A DNA stretch of 64,000 nt. Origin: Klebsiella variicola. GTDB taxonomy: Bacteria; Pseudomonadota; Gammaproteobacteria; Enterobacterales; Enterobacteriaceae. Location: assembly GCF_000828055.2 (NCBI RefSeq), contig NZ_CP010523.2, positions 4,526,001 through 4,590,000 of the forward strand, given 5' to 3'. Made by a program: the position numbers and the translations under genes. This document shows, one piece after another, positions 26,844 to 36,654 of the stretch. A model generated the notes under the pieces. The model saw nothing but the letters and a program-made list of their open reading frames with translations, did not search any database and had not been told where the DNA came from. The first letter of the stretch is position 1, and every line of letters starts with the position of its first letter.

Positions 26844-26880
26844 AAAAACGCCAGGTTGCCCTCAAGCAACCTGGCGTTTC
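26842..26880. terminator. Bidirectional terminator after DUF2950 gene
   Basis: AACGCCAGGTTGC (26847-26859) and GCAACCTGGCGTT (26866-26878) form a 13-bp stem. The plus strand continues TTCT; on the minus strand the stem is followed by a run of seven Ts (26842-26848). It serves the DUF3300/DUF2950 operon and the small gene facing it. Confidence 0.85.
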
Positions 26881-26887
26881 TATTCGC

Positions 26888-27172
26888 TTAGCCCTGATGG
26901 GGCATCAGAGACGGATCGCCAGCAAAAGTCGGCTTTGTGCTGGATAATGCCGCTTCATCAGCGCTGATGCTTCCGGAGTTCGCCGCCCATACCCCCTCAT
27001 TCGTCTTCGTCACCTGCTGATGCTGGGCATTCAGATCCTGCCCCATCGCCGCGATATGGGTCGTTTCCGTGCCACCGCTGTTGTCCGCCCAGGGGATGGT
27101 GGCGTCAGCCGCGCAGGCCACACCGGATAGGCACGTTGCAGCGACCAGCGCTGCGGTTAAAAAGCGTTTCAT
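26888..27172 (-). CDS. Small exported protein of unknown function
   Basis: 94 aa from ATG 27172, which follows GAGGTGTGAG; a GTG-type extension to 27184 adds four residues. The signal peptide M-K-R-F-L-T-A-A-L-V-A-A-T...C-A-A-D-A is cleavable. The mature part is small and polar, with T-I-P-W-A-D-N-S-G-G-T-E-T-T-H-I and N-E-G-V-W-A-A-N-S-G-S-I-S-A-D-E-A, and no cysteines. I do not recognise a family. It lies alone between the DUF3300/DUF2950 operon and lpd; signal peptide plus ribosome site support a real gene. Confidence 0.7.
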   Translation of the reverse strand: MKRFLTAALVAATCLSGVACAADATIPWADNSGGTETTHIAAMGQDLNAQHQQVTKTNEGVWAANSGSISADEAALSSTKPTFAGDPSLMPHQG

Positions 27173-27283
27173 CTCACACCTCAACTATATCGTTAACTGC
27201 CTATAAGTTTATGGCGTGATTATTTTCAAAGTATGTATGAGGTGTAGCGGTTTATGAACGGAGACATAGTTCTAAACATCAGG

Positions 27284-27312
27284 CATAAAAAAAGCGGCTC
27301 CGGGAGCCGCTT
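27284..27312 (-). terminator. Rho-independent terminator of lpd
   Basis: AAGCGGCTC (27292-27300), loop CGG, GAGCCGCTT (27304-27312). On the minus strand a run of Ts follows, continuing to about 27286. This ends the pdhR-aceEF-lpd operon. Confidence 0.88.
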
Positions 27313-27336
27313 ATGCTTTTAGCCTGAAAGAAAAAG

Positions 27337-28761
27337 TTACTTTTTCTTCGCTTTGGCGTTTGGCAGATCGGTGATGCTGCCTTCGAAGACTTCTGCCGCC
27401 AGGCCAACAGACTCGTGCAGAGTCGGGTGAGCATGGATGGTCAGCGCGATGTCTTCAGCGTCGCAGCCCATTTCGATAGCCAGGCCGATCTCACCCAGCA
27501 GCTCGCCGCCGTTGGTGCCGACAATCGCGCCGCCGATAACACGGTGGGTCTCTTTGTCGAAGATCAGTTTGGTCATACCGTCTGCGCAGTCGGAAGCGAT
27601 AGCACGGCCGGAAGCAGCCCACGGGAAGGTGGCGGTTTCGTAGCTGATGCCTTTCTCTTTCGCTTCTTTCTCAGTCAGACCAACCCATGCCACTTCTGGC
27701 TCAGTGTAGGCGATGGACGGGATCACTTTCGGATCGAAGTAGTGTTTCAGGCCGGAGATAACTTCTGCGGCAACGTGACCTTCGTGTACGCCTTTGTGCG
27801 CCAGCATCGGCTGACCGACGATATCGCCGATAGCAAAGATGTGCGGCACGTTGGTGCGCATTTGTTTGTCAACGCGGATGAAGCCACGATCGTCCACTTC
27901 CACGCCCGCTTTACCTGCGTCGAGGTTTTTGCCGTTCGGTACGCGACCGATAGCGACCAGCACGGCGTCGTAACGCTGCGCTTCAGCCGGCGCTTTTTTG
28001 CCTTCCATGGAAACGTAAATACCGTCTTCTTTCGCTTCAACGGCAGTCACTTTGGTTTCCAGCATCAGGTTGAATTTCTTGCTGATGCGTTTAGTGAAGA
28101 CTTTCACCACGTCTTTATCGGCAGCCGGGATAACCTGGTCGAACATTTCAACCACGTCAATCTCTGAACCCAGCGCATGGTATACGGTACCCATTTCCAG
28201 ACCGATGATACCGCCACCCATGACCAGCATACGTTTCGGTACGGATTTCAGTTCCAGGGCGTCGGTGGAGTCCCATACGCGCGGATCTTCATGCGGGATA
28301 AACGGCAGCTGAATCGGACGGGAGCCCGCCGCGATGATGGCGTTGTCGAAGTTGATCACGGTTTTACCGTTTTCGCCTTCCACTTCCAGGGTGTTGGCGC
28401 CGGTAAATTTACCCAGACCGTTAACCACTTTCACTTTACGGCCTTTAGCCATGCCAGCCAGGCCGCCGGTCAGCTGAGTGATAACTTTTTCTTTCCAGGT
28501 GCGGATCTTGTCAATGTCGGTTTTCGGTTCGCCGAAAACGATGCCGTGTTCGGCCAGCGCTTTCGCTTCTTCGATAACTTTTGCCACGTGCAGCAGCGCT
28601 TTAGACGGGATACAACCCACGTTCAGGCAAACGCCACCGAGGGTGCTGTAACGTTCTACGATGACGGTTTCCAGACCTAAATCAGCGCAACGGAAGGCTG
28701 CAGAGTAACCTGCGGGGCCTGCCCCAAGTACCACGACCTGAGTTTTGATTTCAGTACTCAT
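27337..28761 (-). CDS. lpd: Dihydrolipoamide dehydrogenase (E3)
   Basis: Lpd reoxidises dihydrolipoyl groups of the pyruvate and 2-oxoglutarate dehydrogenases and the glycine cleavage system, passing electrons via FAD to NAD+. FAD motif V-V-V-L-G-A-G-P-A-G lies at 9-18, the redox pair C45/C50 in G-G-V-C-L-N-V-G-C, the NAD motif G-G-G-I-I-G-L-E near 182, and the catalytic H-A-H-P-T-L-H-E near 444. Two adjacent ATGs exist; the inner one (28761) lies 5 bases from GAGG and gives the E. coli N-terminus, while the outer would be only 2 bases away. It is separated from aceF by a hairpin. Confidence 0.97.
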   Translation of the reverse strand: MSTEIKTQVVVLGAGPAGYSAAFRCADLGLETVIVERYSTLGGVCLNVGCIPSKALLHVAKVIEEAKALAEHGIVFGEPKTDIDKIRTWKEKVITQLTGGLAGMAKGRKVKVVNGLGKFTGANTLEVEGENGKTVINFDNAIIAAGSRPIQLPFIPHEDPRVWDSTDALELKSVPKRMLVMGGGIIGLEMGTVYHALGSEIDVVEMFDQVIPAADKDVVKVFTKRISKKFNLMLETKVTAVEAKEDGIYVSMEGKKAPAEAQRYDAVLVAIGRVPNGKNLDAGKAGVEVDDRGFIRVDKQMRTNVPHIFAIGDIVGQPMLAHKGVHEGHVAAEVISGLKHYFDPKVIPSIAYTEPEVAWVGLTEKEAKEKGISYETATFPWAASGRAIASDCADGMTKLIFDKETHRVIGGAIVGTNGGELLGEIGLAIEMGCDAEDIALTIHAHPTLHESVGLAAEVFEGSITDLPNAKAKKK

Positions 28762-28935
28762 CATGACCTCTGTAATTTATATCCGGCGGGTCTGACGCTA
28801 TTATTCTTACGCCCAAGTCCACCGGGACGTTCTATCCGCGTGTATTTTACAAAATTGTTAACAATTTTTAAACAACAAACGGCAAACGATTTTGTCCTTT
28901 GTTGCTGATAATCCCCAACAGCCTGAGGTTATCAG

Positions 28936-28965
28936 AAAAAAGCCGGCCGTCAGGCCGGCTTTTTC
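28936..28965 (-). terminator. Hairpin between aceF and lpd
   Basis: AAAAAGCCGGCC (28937-28948), loop GTCA, GGCCGGCTTTTT (28953-28964). The A- and T-runs make it an efficient-looking intrinsic terminator just past the aceF stop, so lpd probably depends on read-through plus its own promoter in 28762-28935, as known in E. coli. Confidence 0.88.
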
Positions 28966-28967
28966 GA

Positions 28968-30860
28968 TTACATCACCAGACGGCGAATGTCGCTCAAGGT
29001 GTTGTTAATGATGGTAATGAAGCGGGCACCATCAGCACCGTCGATGACGCGGTGGTCGAAGGACAGAGAGATCGGCATCATCAGACGCGGAACGAACTCT
29101 TTACCATTCCATACCGGCTCCATCGCGGACTTAGACACGCCCAGGATGGCCACTTCCGGCGCGTTAACAATCGGCGCGAAGTGGGTAGTGCCCAGGCCGC
29201 CGATGCTGGAGATGGTGAAGCAACCGCCCTGCATTTCGCCAGCCGTCAGCTTGCCATCGCGCGCTTTCTTCGAGATGGTGGTCAGTTCACGAGACAGCTC
29301 GGTGATGCTCTTCTTATTCACGTCTTTGAAGACCGGAACCACCAGACCGTTCGGGGTATCAACCGCCACACCGATGTTGATGTATTTCTTCAGCGTCAGG
29401 CGCTGACCATCTTCGGACAGCGAGCTGTTGAAGCGCGGCATCTGCTCAAGCGCAGCGGCAACGGCTTTCATGATGAAGACCACTGGGGTGAATTTCACGT
29501 CCAGTTTACGCTTCTCAGCTTCGGCGTTCTGCTGCTTACGGAACGCTTCCAGATCGGTGATATCGGTTTTGTCGAAGTGGGTAACGTGCGGGATCATCAC
29601 CCAGTTACGGCTCAGGTTAGCCCCAGAGATTTTCTGGATACGACCCAGTTCCACTTCTTCGATTTCACCAAACTTGCTGAAGTCAACCTTCGGCCATGGC
29701 AGCATGCCCGGGATACCGCCGCCAGCGGCAGCCGCCGGTGCGGATTCAGCGCGTTTAACCGCGTCTTTCACATAAGCCTGAACGTCTTCGCGCAGGATAC
29801 GACCTTTACGGCCGGTGCCTTTCACTTTTGCCAGGTTAACGCCGAACTCGCGCGCCAGGCGGCGAATCAGCGGCGTCGCGTGAACGTAAGCATCGTTTTC
29901 AGCGAATTCAGTTTTGCCTTCTGCTTTCGCAGCCGGTGCAGCGGCAGGATTAGCGGCCTGAGCCGGTGCAGCAGCCGGTGCCGGAGCAGCAGCCTGAGCC
30001 GGCGCGGCGGCAGGCGCAGCGCCTTCCACTTCGAAGACCATGATCAGGGAACCGGTTTTGACTTTATCGCCGGTGCTGATTTTGATCTCTTTGACGGTAC
30101 CTGCGAATGGCGCCGGCACTTCCATAGACGCTTTGTCGCCTTCGACGGTGATCAGGGACTGCTCAGCAGCCACTTTATCGCCGACTTTGACCATCACTTC
30201 GGTGACTTCAACTTCGTCGCCGCCGATGTCCGGTACGTTAACGTCTTTCGCACCGCCAGCCGCAGCTGGAGCAGCCGCCGCCGGAGCAGCAGCCTGAGCA
30301 GGTGCGGCGGCAGGCGCAGCGCCCGCCACTTCGAAGATCATGATCAGGGAGCCGGTGGACACTTTGTCACCGGTGTTGATTTTGATCTCTTTCACGGTAC
30401 CCGCGAACGGCGCCGGCACTTCCATAGAGGCTTTATCGCCTTCTACGGTGATCAGGGATTGCTCAGCGGCGATGGTGTCGCCCACTTTAACCATGATCTC
30501 GGTAACTTCAACTTCATCGCCGCCGATATCCGGGACGTGAACTTCTTTCGCTGCCGCGGCAGCTGCTGGCGCAGCCGGAGCGGCTTCTTTCTTCTCTTCC
30601 TGCGCAGGTGCAGCGGCTGCTGCACCCTCGGCGGAATCGAAAATCATAATCAGTTTGCCAGTCTCGGTTTTGTCGCCGACGGAGACTTTAATCTCTTTCA
30701 CGACGCCAGCCTGCGGAGACGGGACTTCCATAGAGGCTTTATCGCCTTCTACGGTGATCAGCGACTGTTCAGCTTCTACTTTGTCGCCCACTTTGACCAG
30801 GATCTCGGTGATTTCAACTTCATCAGCCCCGATGTCCGGTACTTTGATTTCGATAGCCAT
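28968..30860 (-). CDS. aceF: Pyruvate dehydrogenase E2, dihydrolipoamide acetyltransferase
   Basis: E2 core of pyruvate dehydrogenase; it carries acetyl groups on lipoyl arms to CoA. Three N-terminal lipoyl domains have modified lysines K41, K142 and K242 in E-G-D-K-A-S-M-E-V, joined by Ala/Pro linkers. A peripheral subunit-binding domain (about 327-365) and the acetyltransferase domain with [10 protein letters not shown] near 600 follow. Length (630 aa) equals E. coli AceF. The lipoyl copies are also very similar in DNA. aceE lies 14 bases upstream in the same operon. Confidence 0.98.
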   Translation of the reverse strand: MAIEIKVPDIGADEVEITEILVKVGDKVEAEQSLITVEGDKASMEVPSPQAGVVKEIKVSVGDKTETGKLIMIFDSAEGAAAAAPAQEEKKEAAPAAPAAAAAAKEVHVPDIGGDEVEVTEIMVKVGDTIAAEQSLITVEGDKASMEVPAPFAGTVKEIKINTGDKVSTGSLIMIFEVAGAAPAAAPAQAAAPAAAAPAAAGGAKDVNVPDIGGDEVEVTEVMVKVGDKVAAEQSLITVEGDKASMEVPAPFAGTVKEIKISTGDKVKTGSLIMVFEVEGAAPAAAPAQAAAPAPAAAPAQAANPAAAPAAKAEGKTEFAENDAYVHATPLIRRLAREFGVNLAKVKGTGRKGRILREDVQAYVKDAVKRAESAPAAAAGGGIPGMLPWPKVDFSKFGEIEEVELGRIQKISGANLSRNWVMIPHVTHFDKTDITDLEAFRKQQNAEAEKRKLDVKFTPVVFIMKAVAAALEQMPRFNSSLSEDGQRLTLKKYINIGVAVDTPNGLVVPVFKDVNKKSITELSRELTTISKKARDGKLTAGEMQGGCFTISSIGGLGTTHFAPIVNAPEVAILGVSKSAMEPVWNGKEFVPRLMMPISLSFDHRVIDGADGARFITIINNTLSDIRRLVM

Positions 30861-30874
30861 TATTCTTTTACCTC

Positions 30875-33538
30875 TTACGCCAGACGCGGGTTAACTTTTT
30901 CTGCATCGATGTCGAATTTCGCGATAGCGTCAGCCACCACTTTCTTATCGATTTCACCACGTTTAGCCAGTTCGCCCAGCGCTGCAACGACCACATAGGA
31001 AGCATCGACTTCGAAGTGGTGACGCAGGTTTTCACGGCTGTCGGAACGACCGAAGCCATCGGTACCCAGTACGCGGTAATCATCAGCCGGTACATAAGTA
31101 CGAACCTGCTCAGCGAACAGTTTCATATAGTCAGTGGATGCCACGGCCGGAGCGTCGTTCATTACCTGAGCGATATACGGCACGCGCGGGGTTTCCAGCG
31201 GGTGCAGCATGTTCCAGCGTTCGCAATCCTGGCCATCACGCGCCAGTTCGGTGAAGGAGGTGACGCTATACACGTCAGAGCCCACGCCGTAGTCTTTCGC
31301 CAGGATCTGCGCTGCTTCACGAACGTGACGCAGGATAGAACCGGAGCCCAGCAGCTGAACTTTACCTTTGCTACCTTCAATGGTTTCGAGTTTGTAGATA
31401 CCTTTACGGATACCTTCCTCGGCGCCTTCCGGCATGGCCGGCATGTGGTAGTTTTCGTTCAGCGTAGTGATGTAGTAGTAAACGTTCTCTTGTTTCTCAC
31501 CGTACATACGCTCCAGGCCATCATGCATGATGACCGCCACTTCGTATGCATAGGACGGATCGTAAGAGATACAGTTCGGGATAGTCAGCGACTGAATATG
31601 GCTGTGGCCATCTTCGTGCTGCAGACCTTCGCCGTTCAGCGTTGTACGACCGGAAGTACCACCGATCAGGAAGCCGCGAGCCTGCTGGTCGCCTGCCTGC
31701 CAGCACAGGTCGCCGATACGCTGGAACCCGAACATCGAGTAGTAGATGTAGAACGGGATCATCGGCAGGTTGTTGGTGCTGTAAGAAGTCGCCGCAGCCA
31801 GCCAGGATGCGCCTGCGCCCAGCTCGTTGATCCCTTCCTGCAGGATCTGGCCTTTCTCGTCTTCTTTGTAGTAAGCAACCTGCTCACGGTCCTGCGGGGT
31901 GTACTGCTGGCCGTTCGGGCTGTAAATACCGATCTGACGGAACAGACCTTCCATACCGAAAGTACGCGCTTCGTCGGCGATAATCGGCACGAGGCGGTCT
32001 TTGATGGATTTGTTCTTCAGCATCACGTTCAGGGCACGAACAAATGCGATAGTGGTAGAGATCTCTTTATTCTGCTCTTCCAGCAGCGGAGCGAAATCTT
32101 CCAGCGTCGGCAGCTCCAGCTTCTCAGAGAAGTTCGGCTGACGGCTCGGCAGATAGCCGTGCAGTTTCTGGCGCTGAGCGTGCAGATAGGTGTGCTCTTC
32201 GGAACCTTCCGGGAAGGTGACGTACGGCAGTTTTTCGAGATCGGCATCGGCAACCGGCACGTTGAAACGATCGCGGACGTAACGAACGCCGTCCATGTTC
32301 ATTTTCTTAACCTGGTGGGCGATGTTCTTACCTTCAGCGGTGTCACCCATGCCGTAACCTTTAATGGTATGGGCGAGGATTACGGTCGCTTTGCCTTTGG
32401 TTTCCTGCGCTTTTTTCAGTGCAGCGTAAACTTTCTTCGGATCGTGGCCGCCGCGGTTCAGGGCCCAAATCTGCTCGTCAGTCCAGTCGGCAACCAGCGC
32501 CGCGGTCTCCGGATATTTACCGAAGAAGTGCTCGCGCACATATGCGCCGTCTTTGGATTTGAAGGTCTGGTAATCGCCGTCAACGGTTTCTTCCATCAGC
32601 TGGATCAGCTTACCGCTGGTGTCTTTACGCAGCAGCTCATCCCAACGACCGCCCCAGATAACCTTGATAACGTTCCAGCCTGCACCCGCGAAGATGCCTT
32701 CCAGTTCGTTGATGATTTTGCCGTTACCCGTTACCGGGCCATCAAGACGCTGCAGGTTACAGTTGATAACGAAGACCAGGTTGTCCAGCTTCTCGCGGGT
32801 GGCGATGGTGATCGCACCTTTAGATTCCGGCTCGTCCATCTCACCGTCGCCCAGGAAAGCATAAACGGTTTGTTTGGAGGTGTCTTTCAGACCACGGTGT
32901 TCCAGATATTTCAGGAATTTAGCCTGATAAATTGCCCCGATTGGGCCCAGACCCATAGAAACGGTCGGGAACTGCCAGAATTCCGGCATCAGTTTCGGGT
33001 GCGGATAAGAGGACAGACCTTTACCGTGAACTTCCTGACGGAAATTGTTCATCTGCTCTTCAGTCAGACGACCTTCCAGGAAAGCACGCGCATACACGCC
33101 CGGAGAGATGTGGCCCTGGAAGTACACCAGATCGCCGCCATCCTGCTCGTTGCGTGCGCGGAAGAAGTGGTTGAAGCACACTTCGTAGAAGGTTGCGGAA
33201 GACTGGAAGGAAGCCATGTGGCCACCCAGTTCGAGATCTTTTTTCGATGCGCGCAGAACGGTCATGATCGCGTTCCAGCGGATCGCAGAACGGATACGAC
33301 GTTCCAGATCCAGATTACCCGGGTATTCCGGTTCATCTTCAACGGCAATAGTGTTGACGTAACCGCCGGTCGATGCGCCAGCAGCCACTTTCACCCCGCC
33401 TTTGCGGGCTTCAGAAAGGAGTTGGTCAATAAGATACTGAGCACGCTCAACACCTTCTTCACGGATGACCGATTCGATCGCCTGTAGCCAGTCGCGAGTT
33501 TCGATCGGATCCACGTCATTTGGTAAACGTTCTGACAT
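30875..33538 (-). CDS. aceE: Pyruvate dehydrogenase E1 component
   Basis: E1 decarboxylates pyruvate with thiamine diphosphate and acetylates the lipoyl arms of AceF. It is the homodimeric type, 887 aa as in E. coli. The ThDP motif begins G-D-G-E-M-D-E-P near 230 and ends near [20 protein letters not shown] and the H-E-D-G-H-S-H loop near 640 are also seen. Transcription comes from the pdhR promoter and possibly from the 137-base pdhR-aceE gap. Confidence 0.98.
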   Translation of the reverse strand: MSERLPNDVDPIETRDWLQAIESVIREEGVERAQYLIDQLLSEARKGGVKVAAGASTGGYVNTIAVEDEPEYPGNLDLERRIRSAIRWNAIMTVLRASKKDLELGGHMASFQSSATFYEVCFNHFFRARNEQDGGDLVYFQGHISPGVYARAFLEGRLTEEQMNNFRQEVHGKGLSSYPHPKLMPEFWQFPTVSMGLGPIGAIYQAKFLKYLEHRGLKDTSKQTVYAFLGDGEMDEPESKGAITIATREKLDNLVFVINCNLQRLDGPVTGNGKIINELEGIFAGAGWNVIKVIWGGRWDELLRKDTSGKLIQLMEETVDGDYQTFKSKDGAYVREHFFGKYPETAALVADWTDEQIWALNRGGHDPKKVYAALKKAQETKGKATVILAHTIKGYGMGDTAEGKNIAHQVKKMNMDGVRYVRDRFNVPVADADLEKLPYVTFPEGSEEHTYLHAQRQKLHGYLPSRQPNFSEKLELPTLEDFAPLLEEQNKEISTTIAFVRALNVMLKNKSIKDRLVPIIADEARTFGMEGLFRQIGIYSPNGQQYTPQDREQVAYYKEDEKGQILQEGINELGAGASWLAAATSYSTNNLPMIPFYIYYSMFGFQRIGDLCWQAGDQQARGFLIGGTSGRTTLNGEGLQHEDGHSHIQSLTIPNCISYDPSYAYEVAVIMHDGLERMYGEKQENVYYYITTLNENYHMPAMPEGAEEGIRKGIYKLETIEGSKGKVQLLGSGSILRHVREAAQILAKDYGVGSDVYSVTSFTELARDGQDCERWNMLHPLETPRVPYIAQVMNDAPAVASTDYMKLFAEQVRTYVPADDYRVLGTDGFGRSDSRENLRHHFEVDASYVVVAALGELAKRGEIDKKVVADAIAKFDIDAEKVNPRLA

Positions 33539-33675
33539 GGGGGGTATTCCTTATCTATCTAATCGTTGATTAATCTGGAACCTGTCCCATTGAACTCTTC
33601 GTTCTTCACCTTTGAACAACCAAAAATTCAATAAGACAGGTTCTGCGTTTAGTTGCCGCGCTCTAAAAATGGCGC

Positions 33676-34455
33676 TTAAGAACCGGAGTTCTCGTCCTTT
33701 CGTTGCTGTAAACGACGCAGTGAGCGCTCTCTACGACTCTGCTCACGGCTACGGTCCAGCAAAATTTCCTCAATGAACGCCAGGTGACGGTGCGACGCCT
33801 CACGCGCCTGCTCCGGCTCCCCGGCCATTATCGCCTCGAAAATGCGAGTACGATGGTTGCTGACCAACGGGAGCATTTCCCGGCGGGCATACAGCAATTC
33901 AAAGTTCTGACGAACGTTTTGTGCCAGCATCGGCTCCATACACCTTAGCAGATGGAGCAAAACCACATTGTGTGCCGCCTCGGTGACGGCGATTTGATAC
34001 TGGACGACGGCGCCGGACTCAGCGTCCAGATCGCCCGACTGCTGCGCCCGTTCAATGGCCTGATGCAGCTCGCGGATACGATCGCGATCTTCATCATTGC
34101 TGCGCAGCGCCGCGTAATAAGCCGCGATGCCTTCCAGCGCGTGACGGGTCTCAAGCAGATCGAATTGGGATTCAGGGTGATCGGACAGCAGCTCGACCAG
34201 CGGATCGCTGAAGCTCTGCCACAGGCGGCTCTGAACAAACGTTCCACCTCCCTGACGACGAAGCAACAAGCCCTTGGCTTCGAGGCGTTGAATCGCCTCA
34301 CGCAGCGAGGGGCGGGAAACGTCGAACTGCTTAGCCAGTTCGCGTTCGGGCGGAAGTTTTTCACCGGGGCGCAAGGTCCCCTCAAGGATCAGAAACTCCA
34401 GCTGCTGCTCTATCACATCGGATAATTTTGGTTGGCGGATTTTGCTGTAGGCCAT
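33676..34455 (-). CDS. pdhR: Transcriptional repressor PdhR
   Basis: GntR-family (FadR subgroup) repressor of pdhR-aceEF-lpd and respiratory genes, released by pyruvate. The winged-helix domain fills residues 1-75 ([22 protein letters not shown]), and the all-helical ligand domain follows. ATG 34455 gives M-A-Y-S-K-I-R-Q-P as in E. coli; the open frame continues into the operator, which argues against the longer form. The C-terminus is a few residues longer than in E. coli (259 against 254 aa). Confidence 0.97.
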   Translation of the reverse strand: MAYSKIRQPKLSDVIEQQLEFLILEGTLRPGEKLPPERELAKQFDVSRPSLREAIQRLEAKGLLLRRQGGGTFVQSRLWQSFSDPLVELLSDHPESQFDLLETRHALEGIAAYYAALRSNDEDRDRIRELHQAIERAQQSGDLDAESGAVVQYQIAVTEAAHNVVLLHLLRCMEPMLAQNVRQNFELLYARREMLPLVSNHRTRIFEAIMAGEPEQAREASHRHLAFIEEILLDRSREQSRRERSLRRLQQRKDENSGS

Positions 34456-34485
34456 ATTCCCTGTCTCTGCCATTAGCCCGGAGTC

Positions 34486-34502
34486 AATTGGTCTTACCAA
34501 TT
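34486..34502. promoter_or_regulatory. PdhR operator
   Basis: AATTGGTCTTACCAATT is a near-perfect palindrome matching the PdhR consensus ATTGGT-N3-ACCAAT. It overlaps the -10 end of the proposed pdhR promoter, so PdhR bound here would block initiation (autorepression lifted by pyruvate). Confidence 0.92.
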
Positions 34503-34528
34503 TAAAGTTCGTAGCGCTAAAGTAACAA
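34500..34528 (-). promoter_or_regulatory. pdhR-aceEF-lpd promoter
   Basis: On the minus strand TTGTTA (34523-34528) and TTAAAT (34500-34505) are 17 bases apart, immediately upstream of and touching the PdhR operator. Confidence 0.7.
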
Positions 34529-35099
34529 AGTATTCACCTTCTGTCCATACAGGTTTTGATTGAAATCAGTAAACCGCGGACATTTTAACAACCTTACAGA
34601 AATAACATTTCAGAAATGTAACCTTGCACAAATGTTACGTTTACTCACAAAGGGGTAGCGTTAACTTTATGGAAACGAAAAATTACGCTATCTGAACCGA
34701 TTCAACTGCGCCATAGATGAATAAAAAATCAAATTAACAGAATAAATAACCACTCATGGGTAATGCGATGGAATAATACTGAATGTGTCTATTGATGTCT
34801 TTTTAGACACATCGTCATCATCCCTTCATAAAGCAGGTGCATTCGGTCGCGCTTAACACTATTCTCCCTCAGACGAAAGGCCTTTTTTTGAATTACCACA
34901 CCGCCTTCCGTAAACAAAACAATACAGAAACGGAAGTCGCTAAATACACAAACACAACAATATGTGCGCGCCATCACTCAGGTAAAAAGTGGGCCACTTC
35001 GCCCAAATTTTCGCTGGCTATGCTTTCTGGCAGGGACAGCAGAGCAGCAGCAACCTGACGGATGACGTACACAAAAAATAACCACACACGAGGTTTCAT
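34529..35099. other. Intergenic region pdhR/aroP
   Basis: About 570 bases without a convincing gene. It is A+T-rich around 34560-34760. A hairpin GTGTCTA (34785-34791) / TAGACAC (34804-34810) is seen. It should contain the aroP promoter and its TyrR sites, but I found no good match to TGTAAA-N6-TTTACA. Short open frames on both strands lack ribosome sites. Confidence 0.6.
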
Positions 35100-36470
35100 A
35101 TGGAAGGTCAACAGCACGGCGATCGGCTGAAGCGCGGCCTGAAAAACCGCCACATTCAGCTTATCGCGCTGGGCGGGGCTATCGGCACCGGCCTGTTTCT
35201 GGGAAGCGCGTCCGTCATTCAGTCCGCCGGCCCGGGTATCATTCTTGGTTACGCTATCGCCGGCTTTATCGCCTTTCTGATCATGCGTCAGTTGGGTGAG
35301 ATGGTGGTGGAAGAGCCGGTAGCAGGTTCGTTTAGCCACTTCGCATATAAATACTGGGGCGGCTTTGCCGGCTTCGCTTCCGGCTGGAACTACTGGGTGC
35401 TGTATGTCCTGGTGGCCATGGCGGAACTCACCGCCGTCGGCAAATATATCCAGTTCTGGTGGCCGGAAATCCCGACCTGGGCCTCGGCGGCGGTCTTCTT
35501 CATCGCTATCAACGCCATTAACCTGACCAACGTGAAAGTGTTCGGGGAAATGGAGTTCTGGTTCGCGATTATCAAAGTGGTCGCCGTGGTGGCGATGATT
35601 CTGTTCGGCGGCTGGCTGCTGTTCAGCGGCAACGGCGGCCCGCAGGCGACGGTACGTAACCTGTGGGATCAGGGTGGCTTCCTGCCGCACGGCTTTACCG
35701 GACTGGTAATGATGATGGCGATCATCATGTTCTCCTTCGGCGGTCTGGAGCTGGTGGGGATCACCGCGGCGGAAGCGGATAATCCGGAGCAAAGCATTCC
35801 GAAAGCCACCAACCAGGTTATCTACCGTATCCTGATCTTCTATGTTGGCTCGCTGGCGGTGCTGCTCTCCCTGCTGCCGTGGACCCGCGTGACCGCGGAC
35901 ACCAGCCCATTCGTCCTGATTTTCCATGAGCTTGGCGATACGCTGGTGGCAAATGCCCTTAACGTCGTGGTGCTGACGGCGGCTCTGTCGGTTTATAACA
36001 GCTGCGTCTACTGCAACAGCCGTATGCTGTTCGGCCTTGCCCAGCAGGGTAACGCGCCGAAAGCGCTGCTCAGCGTCGACAAACGCGGCGTGCCGGTGAA
36101 TACCATCCTCGTCTCGGCCCTGGTGACCGCGCTGTGCGTACTGATAAACTACCTGGCGCCGGAATCCGCCTTCGGCCTGTTGATGGCGCTGGTGGTCTCG
36201 GCCCTGGTTATCAACTGGGCGATGATCAGCCTGGCGCATATGAAATTCCGTCGCGCCAAACAGCAGCAGGGGGTCACCACTCGCTTCCCTGCCCTCTTCT
36301 ACCCGCTGGGTAACTGGGTGTGCCTGCTGTTTATGGCGGCAGTGCTGGTGATTATGCTGATGACCCCGGGGATGGCGATTTCCGTTTGGCTGATCCCGGT
36401 ATGGATTGCGGTGCTGGGCGTGGGCTATCTGTTTAAACAGAAAGCCGCCGCCACCATAAAAGCACAATAA
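35100..36470 (+). CDS. aroP: Aromatic amino acid permease AroP
   Basis: Proton symporter for Phe, Tyr and Trp of the amino acid-polyamine-organocation family, with twelve membrane helices. The substrate motif G-G-A-I-G-T-G-L-F-L-G-S (25-36) is typical. Length 456 aa (457 in E. coli). The ATG follows ACGAGG. In E. coli TyrR represses it. A hairpin terminator follows at 36495-36529. Confidence 0.96.
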   Translation: MEGQQHGDRLKRGLKNRHIQLIALGGAIGTGLFLGSASVIQSAGPGIILGYAIAGFIAFLIMRQLGEMVVEEPVAGSFSHFAYKYWGGFAGFASGWNYWVLYVLVAMAELTAVGKYIQFWWPEIPTWASAAVFFIAINAINLTNVKVFGEMEFWFAIIKVVAVVAMILFGGWLLFSGNGGPQATVRNLWDQGGFLPHGFTGLVMMMAIIMFSFGGLELVGITAAEADNPEQSIPKATNQVIYRILIFYVGSLAVLLSLLPWTRVTADTSPFVLIFHELGDTLVANALNVVVLTAALSVYNSCVYCNSRMLFGLAQQGNAPKALLSVDKRGVPVNTILVSALVTALCVLINYLAPESAFGLLMALVVSALVINWAMISLAHMKFRRAKQQQGVTTRFPALFYPLGNWVCLLFMAAVLVIMLMTPGMAISVWLIPVWIAVLGVGYLFKQKAAATIKAQ

Positions 36471-36494
36471 TACATCTCATAAATATTTCTCTTT

Positions 36495-36535
36495 GCTCTG
36501 CGCCCCTCCCTGAATAACGGGCGCAGAGCATTGTT
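36495..36535 (+). terminator. Terminator after aroP
   Basis: GCTCTGCGCCC (36495-36505) pairs perfectly with GGGCGCAGAGC (36519-36529), followed by ATTGTTAT. It separates aroP from the accessory transporter gene. Confidence 0.75.
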
Positions 36536-36654
36536 ATCTGCTTCACACTTTCCCCTCCATAGCTGATATATCCATATCGTTAACGAGTTCCTGCAACGTA
36601 TTTCCCTCGATAGCAGCCAATAATTCTCTCCATACTGCAACGGAGAGACCGCAC

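Noticed and set aside
28899-30998. 699-codon open frame on the plus strand
   Set aside because: It is antisense to aceF, whose protein is certain. High G+C at third positions leaves the complement open; the predicted product is low-complexity and has no ribosome site.
31016-33487. 823-codon open frame on the plus strand
   Set aside because: Fully antisense to aceE; a codon-bias shadow with no recognisable domain.
34620-34650. Possible TyrR box upstream of aroP
   Set aside because: TGTAAC and GTTACG halves do not fit the TGTAAA-N6-TTTACA spacing, so I do not call it.
34837-35058. 73-codon frame in the pdhR-aroP gap
   Set aside because: No ribosome site, no signal or motif, and poor composition for a coding region.
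34974-36467. 497-codon open frame on the minus strand
   Set aside because: Antisense to aroP; a His/Gln-rich shadow of membrane-helix codons.
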